Below, in pieces: positions 8,581 to 17,975 of a stretch of 64,000 bases of DNA (the stretch's first letter is position 1; each line of letters starts with the position of its first letter). The notes below the pieces were generated by a model. The model was not told the DNA's origin. It did no database searches and saw only the letters and a list, made by a program, of their open reading frames with translations. The DNA is from VRUE01 sp963699215 (GTDB lineage: Bacteria; Actinomycetota; Thermoleophilia; Solirubrobacterales; 70-9). A program made the position numbers and the translations under genes. The stretch spans positions 2,108,001-2,172,000 of the forward strand of contig OY969422.1 in NCBI GenBank assembly GCA_963699215.1, given 5' to 3'.

Positions 8581-9451
8581 TGGCACTCAGTGACGACCAG
8601 AGGGCGCTGCTGCGCCTGCTCGCCCAGCGCGAGGAGGGCTACGAGGACATCGCGGCGCTGAAGGGACTGAGCGTCGAGCGAGGTGCGGGCCGAAGTGAAG
8701 GCCGCCCTGGCTGAGCTGGAGGCCGCCGGAGAGGCCCCGCCGCCTCCCCCTCCGCCCCGCGCCGAGGAGCCCCCCGCGCCGAGCAGGAGGCGCCACCCGA
8801 GCCCGAGCCGCCCGCCCCGCCGCAGCCGAAGGCGCGGCCCAGGCCAGTGGCCCGCGGTCAGCGGCCGGCGCTCTCCCCCGAGCGGCGGCGGCTCCTGACG
8901 CTCGCCGGCGGCGCGCTCGGCGTCGTCGCCGTGGTGCTGATCGCGATCGCGGTCCTCGGCGGCGACTCGGACTCCGGCTCCTCCGCGGACGGCGTCGGGC
9001 ACGGAAGTCGCGGCGAGCGCCGCCGACAGCAACGTCACGCAGGCGGTGCTCGAGCCGGTCGACGGCAGCGATGCCAGCGGGCGCGCCGTCTTCGGCCGCG
9101 TCGGCCAGGAGGAAATCGTCCTCCAGGTCGACGCCGAGGGGCTGGAGCCGACCGGCGAGGGCGAGTCCTACACCGTCTGGCTCTTCCGCACGCCGAAACT
9201 GCTCGCTGCGGGTCGGCAGCGTCGCCGTCGGCGACGAGGGGCGGCTCGGCGCCCGCTTCACGATCCCGCCCGAACTGCTCGCCTACGTCGCCAGCGGCGC
9301 CTTCACCCAGGTCTACGTCTCGCGCACCTCCGACGCCGCCTACCAGCGCGAGGTCGCCGCGGCGAAAGCGAACAAGACGCTGCCCCGCTACACCGGCGAC
9401 ACCGTGCTCACCGGCGAGATCACCGGGCCCGTCGCCAAAGCCGGCCGCTAA
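8581..9451 (+). CDS. Membrane protein with sigma-region-4-like N-terminus and RskA-like C-terminal domain (frameshifted)
   Basis: Reconstructed across about four indels (near 8679, 8777, 9008 and 9205). The N-terminus VALSDDQRALLRLLAQREEG, then YEDIAALKGLSVEEV, resembles a sigma-70 region 4 helix-turn-helix. A Pro/Glu-rich linker follows, then one membrane helix (LTLAGGALGVVAVVLIAIAV). The extracytoplasmic part has YTVWLFRTP and a beta-rich end like anti-sigma-K (RskA) C-terminal domains. This suggests a one-protein signal transducer. The TAA stop overlaps the stop of the convergent flavoprotein gene. The shifts match the error pattern seen elsewhere in this sequence. Confidence 0.6.
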
Positions 9452-11082
9452 GCCGGGATCAGCTTGCCGGGGTTCATGATCCCGGCCGGGTCGAGCTGCT
9501 CCTTGACTGCGCGCAGCACGCTCGATCCCCGTCTCCCCCACCTCGGCCTCCATGTAGGGGGCGTGGTCGCGGCCGACGGCGTGGTGGTGGGTGATCGTGC
9601 CGCCGGCGGCGACGATCGCCTTCGAGGCGGCGCGCTTCACCGCCCGCCACTGCTCGATCTCCTCGCCGCGCCGGCGCGAGCGATGAAGGTGAAGTAGAGC
9701 GAGGCGCCGTCGGCGTAGGCGTGCGAGAGGTGGCAGAAGACCAGCCCGGGCGTGCCCTGGGCCGCCGAGCGAGTCGCGGATCGCGCCGTCGACCGCCCCG
9801 CGCAGCTCCGCCGAGCCGGGTCCAGGTGTGCGAGGTCTCCAGCGTCTCCACCATCGCCCCCATCCCCATCAGCGTGTCGCGCAGGTAGGGGCCCTGGTAG
9901 CGGCCGTGCTCCCAGGAGCGCGCCGGCCGCCTGGCCGAGGTAGGCGGCGCCGCCGGCGCGCAGGGCGCGGACGGCGAGCGCGCGCCGGCGCGCGACCGAC
10001 TCCTCCTCGCCCTCGAGGCCGACGACGATCAGGCAGCCGCCGCGCTTGCGGCGCAGCCCCAGGTAGCCGCCGAAGAGCGTGCCGGCGAGGCCCCGCGGGC
10101 CCGGAGAGCGCCAGCGAGACCTCGGTCTCCTCCTCGTCGGAGACGCGGATCACGTCGGGCAGGCCCGGGCCCTGGGCGAGCGTCCGCACGATCTCGGCGC
10201 CGGCCTCGAAGCTCTCGGCGATCCAGGCCTCGTAGCGGCGCAGCCGCGGCTGCCGGCCGGACCCGCACGGTCACCTCGGGGATCACCCCGAGCACGCCCT
10301 CCGAGCCGACGACCAGCTCGCGCAGCGACGGGCCCGGCGGCGGTGTGCGGCGTCTCCAGCGTGCGCAGGTCTCCGGCCGGGGCGATCAGCCGCACCGCGC
10401 TGACCAGCTCGTCGAAGCGGCCGTAGCCGCTCGACGCCTGCCCGGCGGAGCGGGTCGCGGCGAAGCCGCCGATCGTCGCGTACTCGAAGGACTGCGGGAA
10501 GTGGCCGAGGACGACGCCTGCTCGGCGTCAGCGCCGCCTCGGCCTCGGGGCCGCGCAGGCCGGCGCCGAGGCGTGGCGGTGAGCGAGCGCCGGTCGACCT
10601 CGACGCCGCGCAGCCGGGCCAGGTCGAGGCTGATCAGACGCTGTGGGTCCCACGCAGCGGCTCGACCCCGCCGACGACGCTGGTGCCGCCGCCGAAGGGG
10701 ACGACGGCGATGCCCTCGGCGGCGCAGATCGTCGAGCACGCGTCGCAGCGCCGTCGGCGTCGGCGGGCAGCACGACGGCGTCGGGAGCGGCGTCGAGCCG
10801 GCCGCCGCGCAGCCGCGCCAGGTCGGCGTAGCCGCAGCCGGTCGCGTGGCGCAGCCGGTCCTCGGTCGAGGTGAAGACGCTCGCCTCGCCGACCGCCTCG
10901 ACCAGCGCCGGCGGCAGCGGCTCGGCCGCCGGCAGCTCGAAGTCCTCGAGCTCGGCGGCCAGCGGCCACGGCTCCAGCTCGCCGATCCGCTCGCGCAGAG
11001 TCGCCAGCGCCTCGTCGTCGAGCTCGGGCACGATCGCCGGGTCCCCCCACCCCCACCACTTCGAGTCGCGGCGGGGCGTCAT
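9448..11082 (-). CDS. FAD-linked oxidase, alkyldihydroxyacetonephosphate-synthase-like (multiply frameshifted)
   Basis: About 545 codons when indels are ignored. The start MTPRRDSKWWGWGDPAIVPE has the WxGWG entry typical of alkyl-DHAP synthases. The FAD-binding PCMH loop reads VVPFGGGTSVVGGVEPL. Near the C-terminus THHHAVGRDHAPYM carries the His-rich motif that is catalytic in AGPS, followed by the usual DPAGIMNPGKLIPA ending. AGPS swaps the acyl of 1-acyl-DHAP for a fatty alcohol to form the ether-lipid bond. A more general D-lactate/glycolate oxidase role is the alternative. Single-base shifts break the frame many times between about 9500 and 10900. Confidence 0.7.
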
Positions 11083-11083
11083 G

Positions 11084-11555
11084 TCACTGTCCGATCGCCC
11101 GGCACGCCTCGTCTCGAGTCCCGTCCAGCGCCTCGTCGAGGATCTTGCCCTGGCCGCCGCGCATCATCGGCGAGCCGAGCCGCGACATGCCGCGCAGCGT
11201 CTGCTCGGAGACGATCCTGACCGCGGTGGCCTCGTCCGCCTCGGCCCGCAGGCCGATCTCCACCTTCGAGCTGCGCAGGTGACGGGCGAAGGGCGTGCCC
11301 TCCAGCTGCTGCTCCCAGACGTAGCGCTCGTTCTCGGCCGAGCTGAGGCAGCGGTAGTCGGCACGCACGCCGCGGCCCTCGGCGGTCTCCAGCACCTTCG
11401 TCCACTGGCTGCGCCTGCCGCCCGCGCTTGCGGTCGACGTTCTCGACCCGGCTCGTCCGCGGCCACCAGCGCGGCAGGCTGTAGGGGTCGGAGACCAGCT
11501 GCCAGACCTCGTCCACGGAAGCGGCGATCGTCCGTCGGCGGGTTACGCGGGGCAC
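11084..11555 (-). CDS. SRPBCC-family polyketide-cyclase/lipid-binding-like protein (one frameshift)
   Basis: About 157 codons from GTG at 11555. TIAASVDEVWQLVSDPYSLP followed by RWWPRTSRVENV is the standard START/SRPBCC opening, and the C-terminal helix (MMRGGQGKILDEALDGTRD) closes the barrel. One indel near 11420 (between RVENVDRK and the TKVLETAEG segment) splits it. Its stop lies 2 nt before the ATG of the flavoprotein, so the two are probably co-transcribed. The family binds hydrophobic ligands in a cavity. The ligand is unknown. Confidence 0.7.
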
Positions 11556-11567
11556 CTGGAAGGCCGT

Positions 11568-12313
11568 TCAGTCCCCGGCGAGGCGGCGAAGGTCCCGCAC
11601 CAGCAGCAGGTGCTTGAGGTGGCTGACGGTTGCCGCCAGGCTCTCCAGGCTCTCCAGCGCCTCCTTGCGCCGCTCGGGGTTGCGCGAGCGCAGCGAGGGG
11701 CCGAGCAGCGCTTCCAGCAGGTTCGCCTCGCGGTCGGCCGAGGAGCGGAAGACGCGCAGGTTGCGGGCGCCGACGCCGACCCGCGAGAGCTCGTTGGCGG
11801 CGCGGACGATCTCGCGGTCGGTCTCGTCGTAGACGGTCTTGCCTTCGCGCTTCTCGGGCTGCACGATGCCGAAGTTCTCCAGCTCGGCGATCAGCTCCTC
11901 GCGGGCGCCGGTCTCCTCGACCACCTCGTCGAGGGTCAGGTAGGCGCTGCGAGGTGTTGACCAGGATCGCGCGCCGCACCGCGCCGGCCGCGGGCCGCCG
12001 ATCGGAGCCGCCGCCGAGGTCGATGTCGCCGCCGGCCGCCAGCTCCTGGCGGATCACCCGCAGCGGCAGGAACTCGTCGCGCTGCAGGCGCAGGATCGTC
12101 CGCAGGCGCTCGACGTCGGACTGGCTGTAGAGGCGGTAGCCGCCCGAGGTGCGGCGCGGGCTCAGCAGCTTCTGGTCCTCGAGGTAGCGGATCTTCGAGA
12201 TCGAGACGTCGTCGAACTCGCTCTGCAGGATCTTGCAGACGGCGCCGATCGTCAGCGCCTTGCGCGGCGGCTGGCGAGTCCGGCTGACGGGTCTGCTGCT
12301 CGGAGACTGCCAC
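11568..12313 (-). CDS. ftsR: MerR-family regulator, FtsR/Rv1828-like (frameshifted)
   Basis: GTG start at 12313 with GAGGAGGT upstream. The reconstructed N-terminal wHTH reads LTIGAVCKILQSEFDDVSIS then KIRYLEDQKLLSPRRTSGGY, with LQRDEFLPLRVIRQEL after it, closely matching the Rv1828/FtsR family that controls ftsZ and cell division in actinobacteria. The C-terminal region (YLTLDEVVEETGAREELIAE onward) is its usual second winged-helix-like domain. Two indels (about 12285 and 11950) break the frame. It follows the GarA-like FHA gene as in Mycobacterium (Rv1827-Rv1828). A candidate MerR-type operator lies in the operon promoter. Confidence 0.8.
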
Positions 12314-12324
12314 CGGGGACCTCC

Positions 12325-12799
12325 TCACTTCTCCAGGTAGCTGAGCTTGTACTTGCCGACCTGGATCTCGTCGCCGTCGGCGAGCCGGTGCGACTCGATC
12401 CGGCGCCGGTTCACGTAGGTGCCGTTGAGCGAGCCGAGGTCGTCGATGTAGAGGCCGTCGCGGCGACGCACCAGCAGCGCGTGGTTGCGGGAGACGGTGA
12501 CGTCGTCGAGGAAGACGCCGGCGTCGGGGCTGCGGCCGATGCTGACCCGCTCCTCGCTCGATGGTGAAGCTCTCCCCGGCGCGGCCGCCGCCGGCGCGGA
12601 TCACCAGCGCCGCGCCACTGCGTCTCGACCACCTCGTCGATGTCGATCGGCTGCATCTCGCCGGTGTCGTCGACCGTGTAGGTCATCGTCGTCGGCTCGG
12701 CTCGCCTTCGCTGGGGCCGCCGAGGTAGGCACCGCACTTCTGGCAGTAGTTGGCGCCCTCGGGGTTGACGAAGCCGCACTCGGGACAGTGAACGGCCAT
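12325..12799 (-). CDS. garA: FHA-domain protein with N-terminal zinc ribbon, GarA/OdhI-like (frameshifted)
   Basis: The ATG at 12799 gives MAVHCPECGFVNPEGANYC followed by QKCG, a CxxC...CxxC zinc ribbon. A linker with TTMTYTVDDTGE could hold a phosphorylatable Thr pair as in GarA. The FHA domain follows: RVSIGRSPDAGVFLDDVTVS, RNHALL, DLGSLNGTYVN and GDEIQVGKYKLSYL. GarA/OdhI proteins switch between binding their own phosphothreonine and inhibiting 2-oxoglutarate dehydrogenase and glutamate dehydrogenase. The zinc ribbon is an addition compared with mycobacterial GarA. Three indels (about 12700, 12600 and 12556) break the frame. Confidence 0.8.
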
Positions 12800-12816
12800 C
12801 GAATCGGGCTCCCGCC

Positions 12817-13086
12817 TCAGGCGGCCGGCTCGTCCTCCGGCGGCGCCTGTGCCTTGCCGGCGAGGATCTCGGTCAGCTGGGCGACGTCGTCGCCGGAGAT
12901 CAGCGAGTCGCCGCGTTCGCGCTTCTGGCGCAGCCGGTTGACCAGCTCGGCGCGCAGGATGTCGATCTTGCCGTGCAGGACGCGCCGCTTGTAGGAGATC
13001 TCGTTCTCCTCCTCGGTGAGCTTGTCGATCAGGTCCTTCAGCTCTTCGTCGCTGAGCGAACCGAGATCGGGAAAGGTGTCCTCCAT
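12817..13086 (-). CDS. rsiG: RsiG-like anti-sigma protein with a single c-di-GMP-binding motif
   Basis: 89 aa from ATG at 13086 (AAGGAG 5 nt upstream). The core is SLSDEELKDLIDKLTEEENE then ISYKRRVLHGKIDILRAELV. This contains E(X)3S(X)2R(X)3H(X)3D, which matches the RsiG c-di-GMP motif E(X)3S(X)2R(X)3Q(X)3D except for Gln to His. Streptomyces RsiG has two copies and sequesters sigma-WhiG when loaded with c-di-GMP. Short one-motif versions from deep-branching actinobacteria act as homodimers. This protein has exactly that size and layout. It is the first gene of a regulatory unit with the FHA and MerR genes. The WhiG partner is not in the window. Confidence 0.78.
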   Translation of the reverse strand: MEDTFPDLGSLSDEELKDLIDKLTEEENEISYKRRVLHGKIDILRAELVNRLRQKRERGDSLISGDDVAQLTEILAGKAQAPPEDEPAA

Positions 13087-13135
13087 CTCGCTCCTTGATC
13101 TGGAGGCGATCGCCTCCGTTTGGCGCAGGGAGCCG

Positions 13136-13175
13136 ATTATAGGTCGCCCTGCCAAAGGTTCAACTGTAGGTTGAA
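13136..13175 (-). promoter_or_regulatory. Promoter and candidate MerR operator of the rsiG-garA-ftsR unit
   Basis: On the minus strand TTGAAC (13163-13158) and TATAAT (13141-13136) are separated by 16 nt, near-consensus for a housekeeping sigma factor. A perfect inverted repeat TTCAAC-N5-GTTGAA (13159-13175) overlaps the -35 box, as expected for a repressor or MerR-type site, and AGGTT occurs three times nearby. The start codon of rsiG is about 50 nt downstream. Autoregulation by the FtsR-like product is inferred, not shown. Confidence 0.65.
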
Positions 13176-13177
13176 GG

Positions 13178-13833
13178 TTATGGAGCCTGAGAGCTCGCTT
13201 GCGCCTTGGCTGCGCGCGCCTGGCGCAGGCCGGTGCGGGCGTAGAGGACGGTGGCGAGGATCGCCATCGCCAGGCCGAAGATCAGCAGCGCCGTCGGCAC
13301 CCAGCCGGCGAAGACGAGGGCGAAGAAGATCCCGCCCATGATCGGGAAGACCGAGATCCGACCGGGCCAGTTGACGTCGATGTCGACCCCGTGGCGCAGC
13401 CCGTACTGGGCGAGGAACAGCATCGCCAGCTCGCGCGCGACGAGCAGCGCCAGCGCCCAGCGCGGCAGCAGCTCGAAGTGCCAGCAGACGACGGCGCCGG
13501 AGAGGATCGTGAGGCGGTCGATCAGCGGGTCGAGCAGCGCCCCGAGGCGGCTGTACTGGCCGGTGACGCGGGCGAGGAAGCCGTCGAGGTAGTCGCCGGC
13601 GGCGATCAGCCAGAAGAGCGCCGCCGAGGCGGTGCTGCGTCCGTCGCCCGACTCGAAGGCCAGCCAGAGGAAGACCGGCAGCGCCCGCGAGGCGCAGGTA
13701 GCCGACCAGGTTGGGGATCGTCCAGGGGTTGAGCGGCTCCCCCTCGCTGCGTCTCCCGCGGCGGCGGCCCGCTGCGGTCGAGGCCGAAGAGGCGGCGCAT
13801 GCGGCCGCGGCCGAACGGAGCGGCGTCAGGCAT
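13178..13833 (-). CDS. pgsA: CDP-alcohol phosphatidyltransferase, PgsA-like (two frameshifts)
   Basis: About 218 codons. After a short polar start the protein reads NPWTIPNLVGYLRLAG, several membrane helices, and the CDP-alcohol phosphotransferase motif as GDYLDGFLARVTGQYSRLGA followed by LLDPLIDRL (DG(X)2AR(X)8G(X)3D(X)3D). It makes phosphatidylglycerophosphate from CDP-diacylglycerol and glycerol-3-phosphate, or a related lipid head group. Indels at about 13746 (extra G making CTCGC) and 13690 break the frame. Its ATG overlaps the proS stop (ATGCCTGA), so translation is coupled. Confidence 0.85.
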
Positions 13834-15516
13834 CCTCGCCCTGGAGCAGCGCGAGCGCCCGCTCGGCGGCCTCGCTCGACGGGCAGCTCGTGCTCGGCGC
13901 CGCCGGCTCGCTCGCTCGCCTCGACGACGCCCTCGGCGAGGCCGCGGCGGCCGACGACGACCCGCAGCGGGCAGCCGAGCAGCTCGGCGTCGGTCAGCTT
14001 CTCTCCCGGGCCCGCGTCGCGGTCGTCGTAGAGGACCTCGGCGCCGGCCCTCGAGCAGCTCTTCGTAGAGGCTGTCGGCGGCCTCGCGCTCGGGCTCGCC
14101 CGCCTTGGCCAGGGAGACGAGGTGGACCTGCCAGGGGGCGAGGCCGCCGGCCAGACGATGCCGCGCTCGTCGGCGCCCTGCTCGATCGCCGCGGCGACGA
14201 TCCGCGCCGGGCCGATCCCGTAGCAGCCCATCACGATCGGCCGCTCGACCCCGTCCTCGTCCAGGTAGGTCGCGCCCAGCGGCTCCGAGTAGCGGGTGCC
14301 GAGCTTGAAGATGTTGCCGACCTCGATCGCCGGCTCGATCTCGATCGTGCCGCCGCCGGGGGCCGTGTCGCCGGCCTCGACCGTGCGCACGTCCATCTCG
14401 TAGGACTCGAAGTCGCGGCCGGGCTCGATGCCGCGCAGGTGGGTGTTCGGCTCGTTGGCGCCGCAGACGTAGGAGTCGCCGGTGATCGCCGCGTCCTTGA
14501 TGATCGGCAGGCCGCTGCCGACCGGGCCGATGTAGCCGACCGGGCCGAGCTCGGCCTCGATCTCCTCGCTGCTCGCCTGGCGGAAGTCGGCGCCGAGCGC
14601 GTTGCGCAGCTTGATCTCGTTGAGCCGGTGGTCGCCGCGCAGCAGCACGAGCACCATCCCGCGGCCCTCGACGATGATCGGCAGCGTCTTGATGAAGGCG
14701 CCGTGCGGGAGCCCGAGGTGGCCCGCGACCTCCTCGACCTTGGCCAGGCCCGGCGTCTCGACCTGCTCGGGCGCGTCCAGCGGCGGCGGCAGCTCGACCG
14801 GCTGCGGCTCGGCCGAGGCGACCTCGACGTTGGCCGCGTAGCCGGGCGCCAGCGCGACCTCGTTCTCGCCCGCCGGGCAGGGCGCCATGTACTCGTGGGC
14901 GCCGGAGCCGCCCATCATCCCGACGTCGGACTCGACCCGGTACCAGCGCAGGCCGCAGCGGTCGAAGATCCGCCCGTAGGCCTCGCCCTGCAGCTCGTAG
15001 GAGCGCTCCAGGCCCTCCTCGTCGCGGTCGAAGGAGTAGGCGTCCTTCATCGTGAACTCGCGCGTGCGCAGGACGCCGGCGCGCGGCCGCGGCTCGTCGC
15101 GCTCCTTCGTCTGGATGTGGAAGAGCATCAGCGGCAGGTCGCGGTAGGAGCGGACCTCGCGGGCGACGTGGTAGGTGACGCACTCCTCGTGGGTCATCGC
15201 CAGCACCATCGGCGCCCCCTTGCGGTCTTCGAGCTTGAACAGCTCGTCGATCGCGTAGCGCCCGGTCTTCTCCCAGGGCTCGGCGGGCTGCAGGACCGGC
15301 ATCAGCATCTCCTGGCAGCCGATCGCCTCCATCTCCTCGCGGACGATCGCTTCGACCTTGCGGTGCGACCCGCCATCCCGCCGGCAGATAGGTCCACAGC
15401 CCCGCTCCCAGCTGCCGGATCAGCCCCGCCCGCACCATCAGCTTGTGCGACACCGCCTCCGCGTCGGCGGGCGGATCCTTGAGCGTCGGCAGGAACGTCT
15501 CGCTGAGTCGCGTCAC
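13826..15516 (-). CDS. proS: Prolyl-tRNA synthetase (bacterial type, frameshifted)
   Basis: About 563 codons, begun at a GTG at 15516 (TRLSETFLPTLKDPPADAEA), the common ProS start. An in-frame GTG 18 nt upstream is possible. Class II motifs are visible: motif 1 region RAGLIRQLGAGLWTYLPAGW, motif 2 FTMKDAYSFDRDEEGL, an editing (INS) domain around GAFIKTLPIIVEGRGMVLVL, motif 3 MGCYGIGPARIVAAAIEQ, then the anticodon-binding domain. It charges tRNA-Pro. Indels at about 15368, 14148, 14055 and 13874 break the frame, and the last is the recurrent GGAG to GCGAG type. Confidence 0.9.
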
Positions 15517-15581
15517 TGCGGGAAACCTATCCACTAGTCGGGCCGACAGCGGCCGACAGCTCGTTTACCCGCCCAAAGGCA

Positions 15582-16838
15582 CTAGGCCCTGGTGAACCGC
15601 CGTCCGGCCGTCGGCGATGCCTCCTCGTCGAGGAGGACCCGGTCCGACTCGCCCTTTTCGGCCGCTTCGTGCTCCATCTGGGCGATCTTCTCCGGCGTCA
15701 GTTCGTCGGCGTTTTCCTCCTCGATCTTCGCCAGCCACTCGGCGCCCTCGCGCGACTCGCGCTCGTCGAACTCGACCTCGCCCCCGCGGTCGAGCGACTT
15801 GTCGATCTCTTCGAACAGGGTGTCGACCAGGCTCGCCTGCGGCACCTTGCGCAGCGGCTTGCCGTGGGCGAAGATCAGGCCCTCGTTCTTGGCCCCGGCG
15901 ATGCCGAAGTCGGCGTGGCTGGCCTCGCCGATGCCGTTGACGGCGCAGCCCAGCACCGCGACCTCGATCGGCTCGGCGTAGCTTTCGAGCCGCTGCTCGA
16001 TCTCGGCGACGACCGAGTCCATGTCGAACTGGAGGCGGCCGCAGGTCGGGCAGGCGATCAGCACCGGGCCGCGCTCGCGCAGCTGCAGCGCCTTGAGGAT
16101 CTCCCAGGCGACCTTGACCTCCTCCTCGGCGTGGAAGGTCGAGAGGCTGATCCGGATCGTGTCGCCGACGCCGTCGGCGAGCAGGGTGCCGAGCCCGACC
16201 GCCGATTTCAGCGAGCCGGACCATTTCGTCCCCGCCTCGGTGATCCCGAGGTGCAGCGGGTAGGGAATCTTCTCGGAGAGCAGGCGGTTGGCGGCGATCG
16301 TGTTGGGCACGTTGGTCGACTTGATCGAGACCTTGAAGTTCTCGAAGTCGAGGCTCTCCATCAGCTCGACGAACTCGACCGCGGCGGCGACCAGCGCCTC
16401 GACCGGCTCCTCGCGCTCGAGCTCGTGCAGGTGCTTGGGCAGCGAGCCGGAGTTGACCCCGATCCGCATCGGCACGTTGGCGGCGTTCGCCTTCGCGGCG
16501 ACCTCGGCGACTTTCTCGCGGCCGCCGATGTTGCCCGGGTTGAGCCGGATGCAGTGGGCGCCGGCGTCGATCGCTTTCAGCGCCAGCGTGTGGTTGAAGT
16601 GGATGTCGGCGATCACCGGGATCGGCGATTCCTTGACGATCGTCTTCAGCGCCTCGACGTCGTCGTCGCGCGGCACCGCGACGCGGACGATGTCCGCCCC
16701 GGCGTCGGCGACCTTGCGGATCTGCTCCATCGTCGCCGCCAGGTTGGCGGTCTCGGTCTTGGTCATCGTCTGCACGGCGACCGGCGCACCGCCGCCGATC
16801 GGCACGCCGCCGACGAAGATCTGCCGCTTCGAAGCCAT
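15582..16838 (-). CDS. ispG: 4-hydroxy-3-methylbut-2-enyl-diphosphate synthase
   Basis: 418 aa from ATG at 16838 (MASKRQIFVGGVPIGGGAPV), intact. The TIM-barrel part contains QTMTKTETANL, ADIHFNHTLALKAIDAGAH and RLNPGNIGG. The 4Fe-4S ligands are CPTCGRLQFD and the third Cys in LGCAVNGIGEASHAD, with the conserved Glu near it. It reduces MEcPP to HMBPP in the MEP isoprenoid pathway, using dxr from the same cluster. The C-terminal 60 residues are an acidic Glu-rich tail that is not needed by the core fold. Confidence 0.95.
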   Translation of the reverse strand: MASKRQIFVGGVPIGGGAPVAVQTMTKTETANLAATMEQIRKVADAGADIVRVAVPRDDDVEALKTIVKESPIPVIADIHFNHTLALKAIDAGAHCIRLNPGNIGGREKVAEVAAKANAANVPMRIGVNSGSLPKHLHELEREEPVEALVAAAVEFVELMESLDFENFKVSIKSTNVPNTIAANRLLSEKIPYPLHLGITEAGTKWSGSLKSAVGLGTLLADGVGDTIRISLSTFHAEEEVKVAWEILKALQLRERGPVLIACPTCGRLQFDMDSVVAEIEQRLESYAEPIEVAVLGCAVNGIGEASHADFGIAGAKNEGLIFAHGKPLRKVPQASLVDTLFEEIDKSLDRGGEVEFDERESREGAEWLAKIEEENADELTPEKIAQMEHEAAEKGESDRVLLDEEASPTAGRRFTRA

Positions 16839-16872
16839 GTAGGAAGGGTATCCGGGCGCCGCGCTTGACCCG

Positions 16873-17975
16873 CTAGCGGACGCTGAAGCCTTCGCCGGTG
16901 AGGCGGCCGATGTCGTTGCGTGAGGCCGAGGAAGAAGAGCATGATCACCAGGACGAAGCCGATCACCCCGGCGCGCTCCATCACCCGAAGCGGGACCGGC
17001 TTGCCGCGGACTTTCTCGACCAGGCTCCAGAAGATGTGACCGCCGTCGAGCGGCAGGAACGGCAAGAGGTTGATCAGGCCGAGCGAGAGGCTGACCAGGG
17101 CGAGCGAGCAGCAGCGATCGCTCGAGCCCGAGGTCGATCGTCTGGTTGGCGACGTCGCTGACCCCGACGACGCCGGAGACTTCCTTGCGGCTGTTCCTCG
17201 TCGAAGAGGTTGGCGAAGACGGTGACGGTGCGGCTGGAGACGCTGCCACATCATGTCGGCGGCGCGGCCGGCGGCGACGCCGGCGCTGAGGTCAGCGGGT
17301 TCGAGGCCGTAGCCGAAGCCGACCAGCGCTCGCCCTGCCTCGCGGTCGTACTCGGGACGCACGACGATCGTCGCGCGCCTCCCCGTCTCGCCTCACGGTC
17401 AGCGTCACCGGCGTCGCGGCGACGCAGCCGTCCACCTGCTCGCCGGCGCAGCGGTGCGCGGCGACGTCGTCGCGGAAGCGTTCGAGGCGGGCCGTCGGTG
17501 TCGAGGCCCGGGTACCGCTTGCCGTCGACGGCGAGGATCTGGTCGCCCGGCTTCAGGCTTGCCGCGGCCGCCGGCGTGTCCGGGAAGACCTCGCCGACGG
17601 TCTGGTTGGCGTTGGTCGGCGCCCAGCGCTAGCGACGAAGAGGATGCGCGAAGGCGAGCACGATGTTGACCGCCGGCCCGGCGCCGATCACGACGATCCG
17701 CTTCCAGACCGGCTGGTCGGTAGTAGCCGCGGCCCGCGACCTCGGGCGGCAGCTCTTCGTCGGGGTTCATGCCGCTGATCTTCACGAAGCCGCCCGCGCG
17801 GGATCGCGCCGATCCCGTACTCGGTCTCGCCCCGCTTGATCGAGACCAGCTTCGGCGGGAAGAAGAGGAAGAAGCGCTCGACCCGCATCCCGGTCGCCTT
17901 GGCGGCGACGAAGTGGCCGGCCTCGTGCAGGACGATCAGCAGCGAGAAGCCGAGGAAGATCAGGACCCAGTTCAT
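16873..17975 (-). CDS. rseP: RseP/Rip1-type site-2 membrane metalloprotease (frameshifted)
   Basis: The N-terminus MNWVLIFLGFSLLIVLHEAG followed by HF carries the HExxH zinc motif in the first membrane helix. A PDZ-like segment and the second ligand motif LLPFLPLDGGHIFWSLVEKV (NLLPxxPLDGG type) follow. S2P proteases cleave anti-sigma factors or other membrane proteins within the bilayer. The order dxr-rseP-ispG is the common bacterial arrangement. At least four indels between about 17800 and 17090 split the frame. The ATG overlaps the dxr stop (ATGA). Confidence 0.88.

Noticed and set aside
13096..13112. GGAGGCGATCGCCTCC palindrome in the rsiG 5' UTR as a second operator
   Set aside because: It sits between the promoter and the start codon and is built on a common GCGATCGC octamer that occurs by chance at this GC content. 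No supporting copy seen.
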